From: Parus major
Lineage: Eukaryota > Chordata > Aves > Passeriformes > Paridae
Direction: 5' to 3'
Assembly: GCF_001522545.3 (NCBI RefSeq)
Contig: NC_031774.1
Location: forward strand, 17,298,296-17,362,295
Length of the DNA: 64,000 nucleotides
In this document: positions 30,901 to 45,900 of the stretch, piece after piece
Layout of the letters: each line of letters opens with the position of its first letter
How positions within the stretch are numbered: the stretch's first letter is position 1
Position numbers and translations under genes: made by a program
The notes under the pieces: model-generated
Told to the model about the DNA's origin: nothing
The model's database searches: none
The model's input: only the letters and a program-made list of their open reading frames with translations

Positions 30901-33900
30901 CTTGATCACAGTCAGGAAGAAGCTCACAGCTTCTCAGGCAGCACCATTTTTCTGCAAGCTACTGCTGAAAGCAGAAGCTGCATGTACAGAGCAGAATTAA
31001 AAGATAATACATTTCTTCAATTGTAAGGAGCATCTGAGAGATTAAATGATTGCAGGATTGCCGAGGTGTATGGGCTACATGAAATGTACCACACGCAGAG
31101 GAAGGCAAACTGCCATGAGAGGAGGGTGTTGCACAACGAGGGCACAGATGAGATGGGATGCCTTCCACGACACTTGGGTGCCGGAATAGGAACCAACCTG
31201 AGAGGAATCTAGATCAGGAAACATAGGCTCAGGAATCATATAATTGGTTGGAGGAGGCTCATTTAACTGCACCTGATTTAACGTTTGGTTCAAGTCCTCT
31301 GCTTTCCAGGCCCCTTCTTTTGCTCGCTGAAGTTTGTAAAATGGCATCCCTAGGTATCCCAAGAGAAGGAAAAGAAAACATCTTGAGAACAAAATAATCT
31401 GTCAAAGATTCAAACCCAATTCTATTTTGAAAATGAAAATAAAAAACATCTAACAACAAAACTAGCTATAAAAGAATTTTTTTTTAGCGGTCATTTGTAT
31501 TTTAAAGCTTCTGATAATAGAGAGCTTCTCATCCCCTTGAGCAATTGCTTTCTACTGGGTTTACTCTTGAGAGTAACCAACAAGAACAACACAGGCAACT
31601 CTGTCAACACAAGTAGCACAGGTTCCCAAGCCAAACTGCTTCTGGCAGCTTCGGTTTAGCAGCATTCACATGAGTGAGTTACAGAGATTTGTCATTCTCC
31701 TTGGCTTTGAGAAACATTTATAAATTCTGAAGGCAAAGCAACCATTCTAATTAAGTGCAGAAAGGGTGGGACATGGGCTGCCAGTTCAGAGATGGGCTTG
31801 TTGCACACGCTTCACGCGCAAACAAGCTGCCACTGGCTGAGCTGTGCTGACAGCACATCCTCTCCAATTCATTAACACAACTCACCTCGTGATTTCAACC
31901 AGTGCAAAATGCCAGCTCTCAGGATTGCAAACCACAGCATCATCCCAGATCAGATGACAGAGCTCTTACTCTACAACCAGGTCTGACCAGGCACCAAACT
32001 CCTCAGCCTTATACAGCCTGTTTCAACTGCTGCTTGTTTTCCAAAAGAGACTTACTTGGAGCTTTTCCAGCAGACAACGTGCCACTTTCCTCCTCTTGAA
32101 GATTCCAGGTAACTCTCTTCACTGGTGCTTTTGATTTCAAGGCAGGACCCTGAGGTACCACTTCCAGCTCAGGCTTAGTGAAATTACTTGTATTTTCATT
32201 TGAGACAAGGCACTCCTCCTTAACCTCCCTCACGCAATCCGTGACTTTGCTTTTGGATGAGCTCTGAATCGGTGCAGCCTCAGCCGGAACGTGCATGATA
32301 ACTTCCTTCTTTGGGGGTTGTTCCATCAGAGATGGACATAATGCAGTATTTTCTATTTTAACTGTAATCTCTAGGTTTGTATTGCTACAGCTACCAAGCA
32401 CTGCTGCATCAGTACTATTCATTAAGTCTGTTTCAGCAAAAGAATCCACATCACCAACTGGGACACAAATGTTTGTGATCTCTGGTGCAGGGAATGCAGT
32501 TTCGCTGCTCACTTCTCGACAGATGGGCTCCCCCTTTATAGTTTCTTGGACCTCCCTCAACTGAACTGGGGTCTCAGTTTTTATTTCCTCAAGTTTCACA
32601 TTTGGCTGGATGGTTATGGAAAGCCCTTCTAGTACTAGCTCCTCTTTTGGTTCTTGTTTCATACAATGGGGTTGCTCCAGACACCCAGTCACATTTTCAG
32701 CTGGAGGCTTTTGATCCTTTTCTGGTGCAGGAGGAAGCAAGGTCTCTTTTGATCTGTGTTTCCTTTCTTTGGAACGTGATCGGGATCGCAGTCTTTTTTC
32801 CTTTGACTTACTGCTTTTGTGCTCCCAAGATCGAGATGGAGACCGAGACCGAGATCTCCACTTTCTCCTCTCCCAAGACCTGGATCTCGATCTCTTTCTG
32901 TCCCTTGACTTCAAACTACTTTCTTTATCATACCTCTCATAGCTTTTGTCCCTCCTGTGCTTCCGCCTTTTAGTCCTCTCATTGCTGTTTGACCGGGAGC
33001 GGTCTCTCCGCCTCGATCTTGAGCAAGACCGTCTTTTCTTTTTCCTATTTTCATAAAAATCAGAAGTACTTCCAGGACTACCCGAACGTGACCTGGATTT
33101 CCTTCTGTCCCTAGACCAAGAAGTTTTTGCCTTTTTATCCTTGCTTTTATCCTTGGTTTTCTTTTTTTTGGATCGTTCATGACTGCTAGAACGATCAGTA
33201 GAAGACCTCCTGTTCTTGGATTTTGATGTGTGTGTTTTGCTGTGCTCTTCCCCACCTGACGAAGAGGTAGATCTGGAGCTTCGGTCCTTCGAATGTGCTC
33301 TGTCTCTTGACCCTGAACGTGATCTCTTATGGTCTTTGACAAGTGCTTTTTTCCTTTTCATCTTCTTCTTGCTTCGGGAGCTGGAGTTTGAACAGGATCT
33401 GGAACGTGATCGCCTCTCTGCTTGTTCTACCTTTTGGACTTTCTGCTGCCCATCACTCTTTGAGGGACTATCTGGTTCTATTTTCACATTAATACTAGGT
33501 CTAATCAATTCCTCAGCGTTAAAGAACACATTAGGTCCTTCTCCACTTTCCTCCTTCAAACACTTTGTATTAGAAATTTCCTTAACAGCAGATGAAGTGC
33601 AAGGACTGCTTAGGACATCTGCCTCATCCACACTGTCTCGTTCCTCTGTATCAGAGATCTGTTCTACAATCCTGCTTGCTACTGTCACATTATCAGGAGA
33701 CTCTCTGTTACCAGACGGCACATCAGAGTCAGTCCCAGACCCAAATATATTTTCTACCCTGTAAGGGGTGAAACGACGGACAGTTTGAAATGTCTGAACT
33801 TTTGGGTTTTCAATGGAAATAGTCCTGGTGATATTAGTTAGTGGGATCCCTGAGCCAAGCCTTTCAGGACTGCTGTTTGCTGAACTTGAGTCTGATCCTG

Positions 33901-36900
33901 TTGGCTCAAACGGATCATAGATTTCACTTTTGACCTGCTTTTTCTTTACTGAGAAAAGAGGTGAAGGGCTCTCCTTCTGCTGCACCTCATCGTCCACAGG
34001 GCGGAAGGTATTACAGAATCCTGGGCTGGACAGCCTGCTGGGATGTCCAGTGTTCCCAGGAATATTGATTTTAAAACTCTCAAAAGAGCCTGGGCCTTTG
34101 CCCCTCGAAGTGCCCAGCAGCGATGAACCGCTATAGCCGCTGGGATGGGTGGAGCTCGGACGTGTCTGCTGCTGTGGTTCCTTGGAATTTGACTTCTGAC
34201 TTTCCACCCTGCTACCCTTTCCTGGCTGATTAGTGCTCTCTTTGCCAGTTAGCTGTGTTATACAGGAGCTGGGGATATTACAGCTTTGGCTTCCTGCAGG
34301 TTCTGGCTCCACCTGCCTGCTGCTGGTTTCTTTTTTAATCTTTGGTATCCTGGGAAGCTCAAAGATGTCAATTCTCTGGGAAGGTGGTTTTACTGGCTGC
34401 CGCACAGATACAGCTTTTGAGCCAGAATTCAAGTTACAGCTCAGGGGCTTTGAAGACGAATCAGTGGGTACAAAGTTTTTAGATTTTCCATTAAATCTGG
34501 GCATTTCATTTAACTTTGAGCCATGCCTGCTCAAAGTTGCTGTATTCTGAGTCTGGACAGACCTGGGTGTCATTGAATATTCTGATTTTACAGTTGCCTT
34601 TTCCAGTGCAGGGCTTGCTGCAGACTCGCTCCTGCTCAGTGAGGGTGGAGGCGATGAGAACAAGCCCGAGGAGCAGGGTCTGGAGCGAGTACTCAGTCCC
34701 GAGGAAATGGAAGGTCCGGCCATGGAGCTACTTGCTGTGGTCCCTGAGAGCACTGTACTTGGGTGGGTGTTAGGCCCTGAACCATCCTCCACTCTCGAGT
34801 CATTCGCTGATTTTCTGTGAAATGGAGCTATGGCACACAAAGAGACAATTCAGCGTTTCAGGACATGTCCAGATATTTTCTGCCAACATTAACAGAAGTA
34901 CTAAGCTAATTATTTTAAGTTCCACTGTGGTTTGCAGACATACCACACAGTAATTAGGAACTCCAATTGTTATTTGGTCAGATACTCACAGTTTAGTGCC
35001 AGACAACCACATCTTTGAGGCAAACACTAACGTTTAGGAAATAAATTATTCTGTTTTGTAGGTATCAACCTGACTAGTGATTATTATCCTGCAGTTGCTG
35101 ATTGACAGAAATGACTATAACAGAGGATGTTAGAGGTACTTATTTTAAGAATAAAGCTCCAAGTTTCAATTTGAACAGATTCTTTCCAAGTAATACCATG
35201 CCAAGGGAGAACACAGCTGGAGATGACAGCACATATTTAGAGCTCTACTTTTGCAAAGAAATTTCTTGCTAAGGTCCTTCAGCTTGCTCTTTGAACTGAA
35301 GTACAGATCACAGGTGTGGCAGCAATGCATGACACATGCCAGAAAAACTGGGTACCAAGGTAACTCTGGTCTCTCCAGTCCTACATTTTTTATAAAGCAA
35401 AGCATGAAACCACCCTGCAGTTCTTTTGAAAGAAGGAAACTGTGTATTAAAACTAAAACCCTCCTGTAACATCTCATGTCTGCATTTCAACACAGACAAG
35501 CAACATTATTTCAGAATGTCCATCTTATAAAAACAGATTACTGTTGGCAGCTACTGATTCTATCCTACATATTCCAATGCTCAGTAAGAGTATCCCTAAA
35601 CTTAAAGCAATGCAGCCTACAGGATCAGGGCAGATGTGGCTGAAACAAGGAGGCAAATAGCACTATGAGATGCCAAGTCCTTACCTTCCTTCTTTGCTGT
35701 CAGTGAACCATCTCTGTTGATGACCACATCTGAACTGCTCATCATGAGAAGGCTCTGTCCAGACAGGATACTTCCCAACAGATCAGGCACAGGAGCAGCT
35801 TCTGCTTCGTGATCAGGACTCAAGGCAGGCACACTGCTTCTGCATGTTTCAGAGGGGTTACATTTCCTTTACTCTTACAGCACTTGTTCTATACACACAC
35901 ACACATTACATTAAAAGAAACCAGAGTCAAGGGCATAAAGAGAGGTCAGCCAGGGAAGTTCACTTGTAGTTTTGGCTTCACTAGTCATTCAGTCCCCATC
36001 TTTCTCTGACAAACAGAAGGTGAAGCTTTTCCTGACTTCCCACAGGCATTACACAAGATAAGAAAGCAATCATATCTGAGACTTTTGGATAGCAAATGCT
36101 GGTGCTCACTGTGGAGTATATCAAGATTAACTTTCCAGTGCATTTAAAATACATTTTTGGAGGATAAACCATGGATTACCATTTCAGAGATATTTCTATC
36201 CTAACTGCCTCTCTTGCTCCCACCAAATCACAAACACAAATGTATTCCTCAGGCCTATACTTCTATCTAAAAAAAAGACAGAGCTTGAAACAGTGTTTAC
36301 CCATAAGGTGCCACTGGTAGGGGCAGCTAAGAGCATGGCATAGAGAAATTACACTGAAAAACCACTGCACTGCTCCCACATGGGACAGCACAAACACTCC
36401 CCTTTATACTTTGCTCAATTTTACAAAAAAGGGTTTAAGTTCACAGTTCTTGAAATAGGGACTAATAGGGTGTTTCTTGTGTTGGGTATTTTAGTTTTTC
36501 TTTCTTTGCTTTTGTGCTGATGGGATTTGGGGTTTTTTTTGTTTGAGTTTACTAAAAAACAAACTTCCAAAGGGACCCAGCTCTTTAAGGGAGCTAGATT
36601 TCATCTCTGTATGACAACAAAGCAAACTTTATTCACATAATGTACACCAAAATAACTGTAATAACATATACCAGAGAGATAAAATGGGAACACTATTTTC
36701 CCATAAGGGATCAGCTGCTCAGGCCAGACCAGGAAATTCAAGTGTAGCCCAGGCCAATGGAGCCTTTAGAAGAGCTGAGTATCAGCTAAACAGCTCTATC
36801 TTCTTATCAATAAGCTACTCAAATAACTCTGAAGACATGGAAAGCTTCCTGAAAGGCTCTCTTCAGAACTGAAAAAGGAAAATAATCCAAATTATCATAG

Positions 36901-39900
36901 AAATAGACTACCTTAATTCTGAGAAACCAACCTTCACCATAAGTCAGATGCATTAGAGGACAGCTATGTAAACATTTCACACCTTTAACCACTTCAGCTG
37001 AGCTCCCTTCATTTCTCTTCAAGCTCCCTCAGCCTTGCAGTTTTCTCTGACTCTGTTGGTACCTGCCTCAGTGACTTTTCCTCATCCCTTTTCTTCTCAT
37101 CATGCTCCCCAATTCCCTGTGTCCTACCCCTCAGTCCTGAAAATTCACTGTGGCTGCCAGTGGAGGGCCAGCAGAGCTCCCTGGCCTTGGCAGGCTTGCA
37201 ACACAGAGACAGCAAAGCAACTGTTAAACTGCAGGATCAAACAAAGCTCTTCCTGAATTTTCTGAGAACCAACAAACAGCAGCAGAACTGGGTGAGGTGG
37301 GTACAGCCCTCACCTCCTCAGGATGTGCAATTGGATTCCCCAGCCCCAGAAAGAAGCAAGTGCTTTTTTAAATGTTAATGAGACTAGGAAATAAAATATA
37401 CTAATGGGGTTACTAAATAGTCACAAAACAGAAAGTAAGAAGAGTCAGATTAGGGTGGAAATACCAATTTTAAATTTCAACAAAAATGTTAAAGGTATGA
37501 TAAAAGAGTGTATGTGCTCAATATTAAAAAAAAAAATCCTTGCACAAACTATTATCTATTTATCTATACTTGTGCAGCCATGCAAGTACACACACACATG
37601 CACTTTTTAGAAGATAGGATAAGAAAAGGGTTAAACAAGGATGACCACCAGGTTTACTCTTTTGTTAGGGTCATTAGATGACTAAGAATAATAAAATAAC
37701 AATGGGCTTTTACCTGGGAAGTCCCACAGAAATGGGTCTAGCTACAGGACGGTGAGACCTCAGTGCTGACTGGGAGAGAACTCTCCTTTTGGCACTCACT
37801 GGTGAATCTGGATTTGCTGGAACCTCTTCATTACTGTGATAAAACATACATGCCCGTGAACCCTGAAATCGCCTGCAATGTTTTTCACATCAAAGAGATG
37901 ATACCACTATGACAGATACGGTTAGAGACCATTGTATGTTTTAGTACGATATATTAAAAAATATTTGTGCAATATACTTATTTGCTGTTCTGCCTAAATA
38001 GAACAGCTTGATTCAAACAGCAGAGACTCAAATGTATATTTTAATTTCTAAAATGTTAAATGGACAATTTTCTTTTATGAAAGGATCCAAAAGAACTATC
38101 CAGTGGAAAACTAAATTTCACCAACAATAATTTTAGATGCCTCCTCCCCAGAAATTAAAAGTTTGAGTGACATGAACTGTGGCATAGTACAATTTCTCCT
38201 GAATTTGAAATGTCTGGAAAAGTGAAGATAAGAAAAGAAGAAACATGAAAGATTGCAGAGGTCCATTTAATTTTGTGTTTACTGTATACAAAATATGTCA
38301 GCTAACTTCACTTTAAATAAATAAATACAAAGCAAAGGACCAGAGTTCCTCAGAGCCTAACCTTTCAAGAGCCCCATACATCTTACTGAAAGTTTTCATG
38401 AGGCTAATTATTTTAGAAAAACTCTTTAGAGGAGGATGATTCCTTTCAAGTTTAGCAACTCAGCCCAGAAGGAAAGAAAGAACGGGTCATTTTTTTGTAA
38501 TCATGGGTTGTGTACCCAAAGCTGCCTTCAGAGTGAGCTGCACACTCTGCACGGAGCCACATGTACAAACAACTCAACAACTGTTAAACTCCCAGGTCCC
38601 TGATCACAACCCAGAGACCTCTCACCTTTCATAAGGATCCAACTCATATGGATCTCCAAACACAGAGAGAGAAGCTGCACCAATATCTGCTCTCATCAGC
38701 CCAAGGGAGGGCTCTGTTGGTTTGTACATGGAAGGAAGTGATGCCCCACGCACAGGTTTGCTGAGACCAAGGGTCCTTGCAATACGGGAGCGAGTCGTAA
38801 CCTCATTTTTGCCCTGCACAGACAAAGAGATTGGGTTATTTGTATGTTAGGGAAGGTAAATTTGTGTTTAAAGCCCCAAATTCTTCACTTAGGCTGTGTA
38901 CAGTCATCAGGTTACTACCATCAGCAGCATAAGTGGTGTGCATTTATTATCTATATTTGTTTTAAAGTATGTATGAAACTTGCAACTATGGCCTATATGT
39001 CACTTCAAACAGAGACTGCAGATATAACAGATATAAGTGACCAGATAAATTAAGCTTCTAAAAATCTTTAATAATGTCAATTCAAAATTGTTGGTTCCTT
39101 ATTAAATGCTGGAGTTCTGGCTCGAAAATGTAGACTCTAGACAAAGTAGCTGACAAAAAGAATAAAGTGGGTGCAGAGTACTCTGAAGAGTAATTTACAA
39201 GAGAACACTACCCACAACTGAAAGGAATTTTTAGAGCTCCTACAACTGATAAGCTGGGTTTGCAGCAACACAGCCACAAACATCCACAGCCTAAAAGAAT
39301 AGGTGCTGGCAATTTTAACTGAGCTTGCATCAGTACCAAGTAAACACTACAGCTGAATGGCAAGGCAGGATACAAAGCCTGTAGGACGTGCTTTACAACC
39401 TGATCCCTACAGTCCAGGTAACAGGATTTGTCAGCAAAGCCAGCAAGCCTGTATGGAAGCTGCAATTCACTTCCATATACAGCATCTTTCTGCCCGGGAC
39501 ACATCCTGAACAAACTCCCACCAGAAAGAAAGATGTATGATTGTAAGGTGGCACTTCTTCCAACTGAATCCCATGTTATAGTGCTTTCACAGAGGGCTGA
39601 AAATGGCAGATACTGACTGGCAGAAACTCACTCACATGTGATCTTACTCTCGTCTTTTTCCCCCTTCTCTTCTTTGTCAGACGCTTGCGTCTCTTCAGCT
39701 GTGCCCCTGAACCCTTCTTCCCAGCAGCAGATTTTGTCTGAGCTCTTTTTTTGCCTCCTACTTTCTTCCGCCTTCCTGATGGGACAAAAACCAACGATCT
39801 GGATAAATGCTGGCACTGTATTTTACACTGTACTCCCCTTTTCATCCCACCATGACACACAAAGCAGCTCAAAGAGACATACAGCGTGCCACCAACAGCA

Positions 39901-42900
39901 GAGCAGAAAAAGTGACATCATTAGGATTCATTTAGAAACAACCTCCATGACACTTCTGGGCAGAGGTGCTATAGGGAAAGAAGAAATGCACGTGGGATAC
40001 CTCCATAGCCATGCAGGTGTGGCAGCATACAGCTGCTGCAGAGTATTCTGTAGGATTCAGGCTCCCCTAAGGCACCTGATGTCCTTACCAGTTTTCCTCT
40101 TCTGCCTGGTAGGAGCGCGTGGTGCCAGAGGACGCTGGTAGATGGCTGTGTTCAGGCCTGCTACAACTGCCTCAATTGTTTCATCCAGAAGAGAGGACAT
40201 GAGGTATCCTGGCACGTGCTGTGGGGAGGATTACAAGTTGCACGATACAGGTACCTAGAGCTCAGCAACATTTACTCACAAAAGCATTTGATAAAAAATT
40301 GAGATTCAAATGAGGAAACCCCTCACATCACCAAGCTGCCAGCTAAGCAATTATGTCACTTTTTAAATCTACGGACTGGCATATTAAGGACCTTGTTCTT
40401 CAGCCTCCTTCAGTTACATACATGTCCTCAGCTTCTAACTGTGCTTGGAGGACAACAGTTTACACTCCTTCAACCAGTGGAATTATGCTACAGTCAACTC
40501 AAGGTATGAACCAAAATAAGATGCACTTTTGTTCAGAGACAAAGGCATATAAATAACAAAGGCAATAAATAACAGTGCCTTTCTAGGTATAGGCATCACT
40601 GCACATTGAGAAGTGGAGCCAGGAACAGCCTGAATGGGAAGTGCTGGATTCCCAGGATTACACTACCATGGAATACTAAACTCCTGAGGCACCACCCCTC
40701 TCGCTCACAGAAGATGATTCCACACTATTTCTAAAACAACAAGTAGGAAAAGAAAGAAAACTAATAAGTTACCCTGCAGAGTCTTTCACTTTAAACTACA
40801 CTTTCCTGTATTTTTTTCAACATATAGCCCTGACTACTCAGTTGTAATTGCTTAACAACAATGCATCAAATAATTCATCAACTTTTCCTATTTTATTAAT
40901 TCTTCTAAAGCTAAAATTGAAACATCTGGGTTTAGAGACAGTGGGGTTTGGCAGTCAAGATCATCTCCATTATGGAGGACATAATGAATTTAACAACTGC
41001 TAAAGCATTCTGGGAAGTACTTAAATCGAGGGAAAATGGGATAAAAACTTAAGGTGAGCTGGATCTTCACTCATGACAGCTATCTCAAACTATACTTAAT
41101 ACAGTAAGAGAGGGACCCTGTGTATTTGGGAGATACTCCCTGCATAGATTCTCTAATACTGTTACTGTGTTTGAAATCATCTGGCCACATTATTGAGGAG
41201 ACTAACATCCGTTTTTTTTCCTCTTCCAACAAGAGACATTTTCACAAACACAGAAACCTTAAAAATACAAAATTTTTCTCTTCAGTTGGGCTGAAGGCAG
41301 ACAACATGTTCTACTGCTATGGGCAAGGAGACAGGAGGACAAAGGAAAATAAACAATTGCCAAATAAACATGCTAAAAAACCAGAAGTGGTGCAAAAACT
41401 TTGTATTAATTGCCAATAAGAATAAAAATATAATTTTTCTCACAATCAGGGGTGATAAAAATGCAGGTTAAGAGAGGAAGTTACTGCAACATCTCAAATT
41501 AGAGCATTTTGGTCATGTGCTGTACTCCATTCACACAAGTTGTACATCTCAGATTAAAAGAGCTCCACAGCTATTAACCACTGTGCTATGCACAGTCAAC
41601 ACAGACAGCTGAGCTACTGAAATGGGGACTTATTTCAGTAAGTGTTCCCCAGGGCTCTTGCAGGGTGTCCCTCAGAAATCTCCGTGGATACCCGAATTTG
41701 CTGTGCTGTTGTTATGCGGTTCCTGTTCACCGTGGCCCGGACGCGTTCGCTCTGCCGAGTCCTGGCTATGGCCCGCGTTCGGACATGAGGACGGAGCCTA
41801 CTGGTGGTGGGGACAACATCGGCCATGAGGGCAGCCACCTCTTCCTCACTGACATGATCTGCATCTTGAACGAGAACCAGCTGAGGTTACTTGTCTTTCT
41901 ACAGGTGAAATCATTTAAAGAATTTCAGACAAAAAAAAATCAGCATTCCCTTTCTTAAACCAATCACTTCCACAGGCAGCCATTACCCTCTCGAAAGGAA
42001 ATGAGCACAGACACCACTGCTTCAGACTGGTACACAGTGTAACACTTTTCTAGGTAACAGAAATTGCTGCTACCTCTGCAGTCTGAGGTCAGGATATTAA
42101 TAAATTCTTTCCAATGTAACAGAGTAAAGTCACACTATGGTGCTGGGATTTCCTTGGAAAGGTTAAAGAATGCTTACAAGAAGCAGTTCCACAGGTTTTA
42201 ACTGCAGATGAAAATGTTCATACACAGAATCCTCTCATCAGTCAAGAGTTCAAGTCTAATCTTAAGGCTCAAGAGAGAATGCTTATCAAAACAATTATTT
42301 GAAACAGATAAACCAGGAGGTTAAACACATCTTCAAAACACCACATGATTCACTTTATCTAACTTGGGAGAAAAATATTTACTTTGACTGGCAACCATGA
42401 AATCCTTACCTGCAACACCGTTGGCACCCATGGGAGCACAGGCAGGGCAGAACCATTCATCTACAGGGACTTCACTCAGAGGAGGATTAAGGCATTCCAT
42501 GTGATACCTTGAGAGGAAAAAAAAAAAGAAAATCAAACAATATGCTCCTTACCAAGGGAAGACAGCATTTTACCCCTATCCAATGCTATAAAAGGCAGAT
42601 TCATTCTGTTAAGCCTGAAACTAAGGTTTATGCATCTGCTTCTACCAATCTGCAGAGAAAAGATGCTACCTGATAGTTATACGAGGGTCTTTAGTTCTAG
42701 ATGGTATTTTCACCACTTTAGGCTCAAAAAATCTCAGAAAACTGAGCCTTTCCCCCTCACTGTGTGGTGAATTACTTGCCATTTGAACCCGAGTTGCAAG
42801 AAATGTGCAGAGCCAAAACTGATGGTGGCAAGTGAAGTACAGAGGTTCTGGGGAGACAGGCAATCAGGAAACAACATCAGCTTCCTGAGAACCAACACAG

Positions 42901-45900
42901 TACTAACAGCAGTCATACTTATGAGCATTTGAAGCAAGCTATTCTGCGCTTTTCTAGAGTTAATCTCAGCTATGGAGAGCTAGTAAAGACTGCAAGTTCT
43001 TTTTTCAGGAAATGCTTTCCAGAGGTGCTAACTCTGGAAATCGAGCATATATAAATAACTTGAGGAAAAGAAGACAAAAATCAAACAACTGTATCAAACT
43101 AGGAATAACAATATATTAAAAATATTATAGTAACCGTTGGGAGATCACAAAGTAAAATCTGAAGCAATACCCTGACTTGGGACAGGCTTATGGAAATGCA
43201 GAAAAACCTAAAAGATGAGACTTCAGATAAGATCTATGAAACACTGTTTTGGCTTAATATTTTAAACTCAGTGTTCTGATGATACTCTTATCTGCAGTGC
43301 TTCTGATTTTGTCTTTTTCCCACAAGGTGAATCAGTGCCTATGTGTGTATGGACAACCAGACTTACCAGATGTCTAGTTAGCTTGCTAGAAATAATTTTT
43401 AAAAGGTTATTTTACATACTCATTGCTAGCATCTCTCTTTGTTCAGTGGGTAACTTTTGACATCTTCAAACTGACAATGCTGGAGGACTGATTAAGCAGT
43501 CCAAGGACTTTAAATTCTAGCAGAAAATTGTAGGGCCAAAGTTGTGTTCAAGTATATTCATGACTCTACTTAAACATTCATTTTATTAATCAAGAAGTGG
43601 GGCAGAGACAGAAGGAAGCAAGAGTAAGAAAATAATTTAAGAGCCATGGCTGTAAAGAAAATCCTCAACATTTCACAAAACTGTAAATCTTAAGCACTTC
43701 ACCTGCACAGCACTAATGCCCAGTCACTTGGGACAAGTAATGCATCCTCTCCTCATGGAGATAAAAAGGATGTAAGGTTCTACCATTCATACATCACCTT
43801 CATCGCTTGAAGGCATGGTCATCTGTGTCAGTGGCCTGCAGCCTTGGTATGTGCAGGACTCTCCACACATACGTTGCTAAATGGCCAGAAAAGGATCCAT
43901 CACATCATGGGAATGGATGTCTGCACAATAACACATGGATACATGGCTGGCCTCATTATGAGCCTGAAGACAACAGCAAGGAGCAGCCTACAAACCAGAC
44001 AGTGCCTGGGGACCAAATTCTGACCATGTGCAAGCATGCAGGTGCTCCATTCACTTCAGCCTCTTACCCTGCATCACAGCCATCACAGAGCAGCAGGCGA
44101 TCCTCACGGTCACTTCTGCCGCACACTTCACAGAAGGTTGGATCATCCTCTCCATCAGTACCCTGAGTTTTCGTGTTCTCAACAGGAATCTAAATAAAAC
44201 AGAGATGCACAGTTTATGCAGAATGTGGTGCCTTTTAAAATCCATTGTCACACTCACAGTAGTACCCACAGAAAAATCTAAAAGTGAAGGAACCAAAATG
44301 GCTATTACACATCCGAAACTTCACTTAACTCATTCAGCACATCTAGGGCATAATCAAATGTCTGACAACATCTACTTAACTTGTCTACTGTCAGACACCA
44401 ATGACTACAGAGAACTGCATTTTAAGAATAGACAGAAGAAAAATCCACCAATAAGATCAAAAGTAGACAAACAAAAATAAACATCCCAAAAACGAGACTA
44501 AAGAAAAGAGCAAACTTCACTACCCCCTGTATTACTTCAGTGTTAATTCTCACTTCTGTTAGAATGCAAACAATAATAAACCATCAGTTCAATGAAAACA
44601 AAGCACCAAACCCCTAAATGTCTCCTGGAAACCAACATCTGATATCAAGAGCAATGACAACTCCTCAATGTTCTTTTGTGAGCAACTACCAGCACACTCA
44701 ACCAGTGCCCTTCAGGGCTTTCCTACTGCCCTGTGCCTCTCTCCCCTTACAAACACAGCTGCTACACAGCACTCCCAGGAAGAGATCAAGGATCATCTAG
44801 ACTATTCCTACTCATCCTGTAACAAGCAGCACTTGAAGAATGCAGGGCACCTTCCGCATTTGGAGAGACTTATCCATGCAGAACAGTTTTCAGTCAAATG
44901 TCCATTATACAAAACAGGCAGTTATAAAAAACATCCTTTTTTCTGCCACACAAATGATGCCACAACACAATATAGCAGGAAGTAAGGTTAAGAAGGAAGA
45001 AAAATTGTCACAGCTCCTTAAAAGGCAAATTCAAAATAGGAAAGAAATCGTTCATTCAGACAGCAAGTATTACATAAACCCCCTAGAAGGGTAAAATTTT
45101 GAATAACAATTTTGTGCCAAATGGCCTCCTTGTTTGCTACAGTAAAAGGCTTACCTTTTTTAAAATTTTACCACCAAAACGTGCCCGAATGTTAATGTAA
45201 TTAAAGAGGATTCTATCCACTGGACAGGAGTTTGCATTCTAGGGAAAAAAAATAAAAATCCCAGTACAGTTAATAAGTGAATCCCTTTATTCAATTTTTA
45301 ATAAGAAATCTTAAATTATTAATGTAATAAGCATTATATTAATGTAGTAGTCATTTTAACAGCTATTGATCTTGATATTTTAAGTACTTAAAACTGACTT
45401 ATCTGGTTTACAACCAACCTGTTCTATCAGAGAAAACATGCATTGTTAGAGGAGCATTTATTTCACTGAAGCAATTTAATTATTATTCAATTGCCAAAGC
45501 AACATCAAAGTTCTTCCAAGCACTGCCTTGAAAGGCTGCTCATGTTTTAAGGAATTTACTTTCCTTTAGACAAATGAGCAACTAGAAATGGTTTACAAAT
45601 ATATTCAGTAAAGAGTGATTTATTTGCTTTTTAAAAAATGTAATCACCACTGCTACTGCTGCATGCACTGTAAGTTTTGTTGTAATTTTCACCCTGGATT
45701 ATGATATGGGACCTACACAGTAGCAAAGAACTCTGACTGAAAACTGAATTCAGAGCAAGCTGCTGATTGTCAGCATTCATTTACATCTTTTCTATGCTTA
45801 GATGTTCAGGGTTGCAACAGATCCCAATCCAATGGTCACAATACAGATTTCAAGAAAAGATAAAGACAGATAGACAGAGAAACATATCTATATCTATCTA

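Noticed and set aside
32009..34840. 943-codon frame as a stand-alone intronless gene
   Set aside because: It is the giant internal exon of PHRF1 (34827-32056). It has an acceptor and donor in the right phase and matches the order of the PHRF1 protein.
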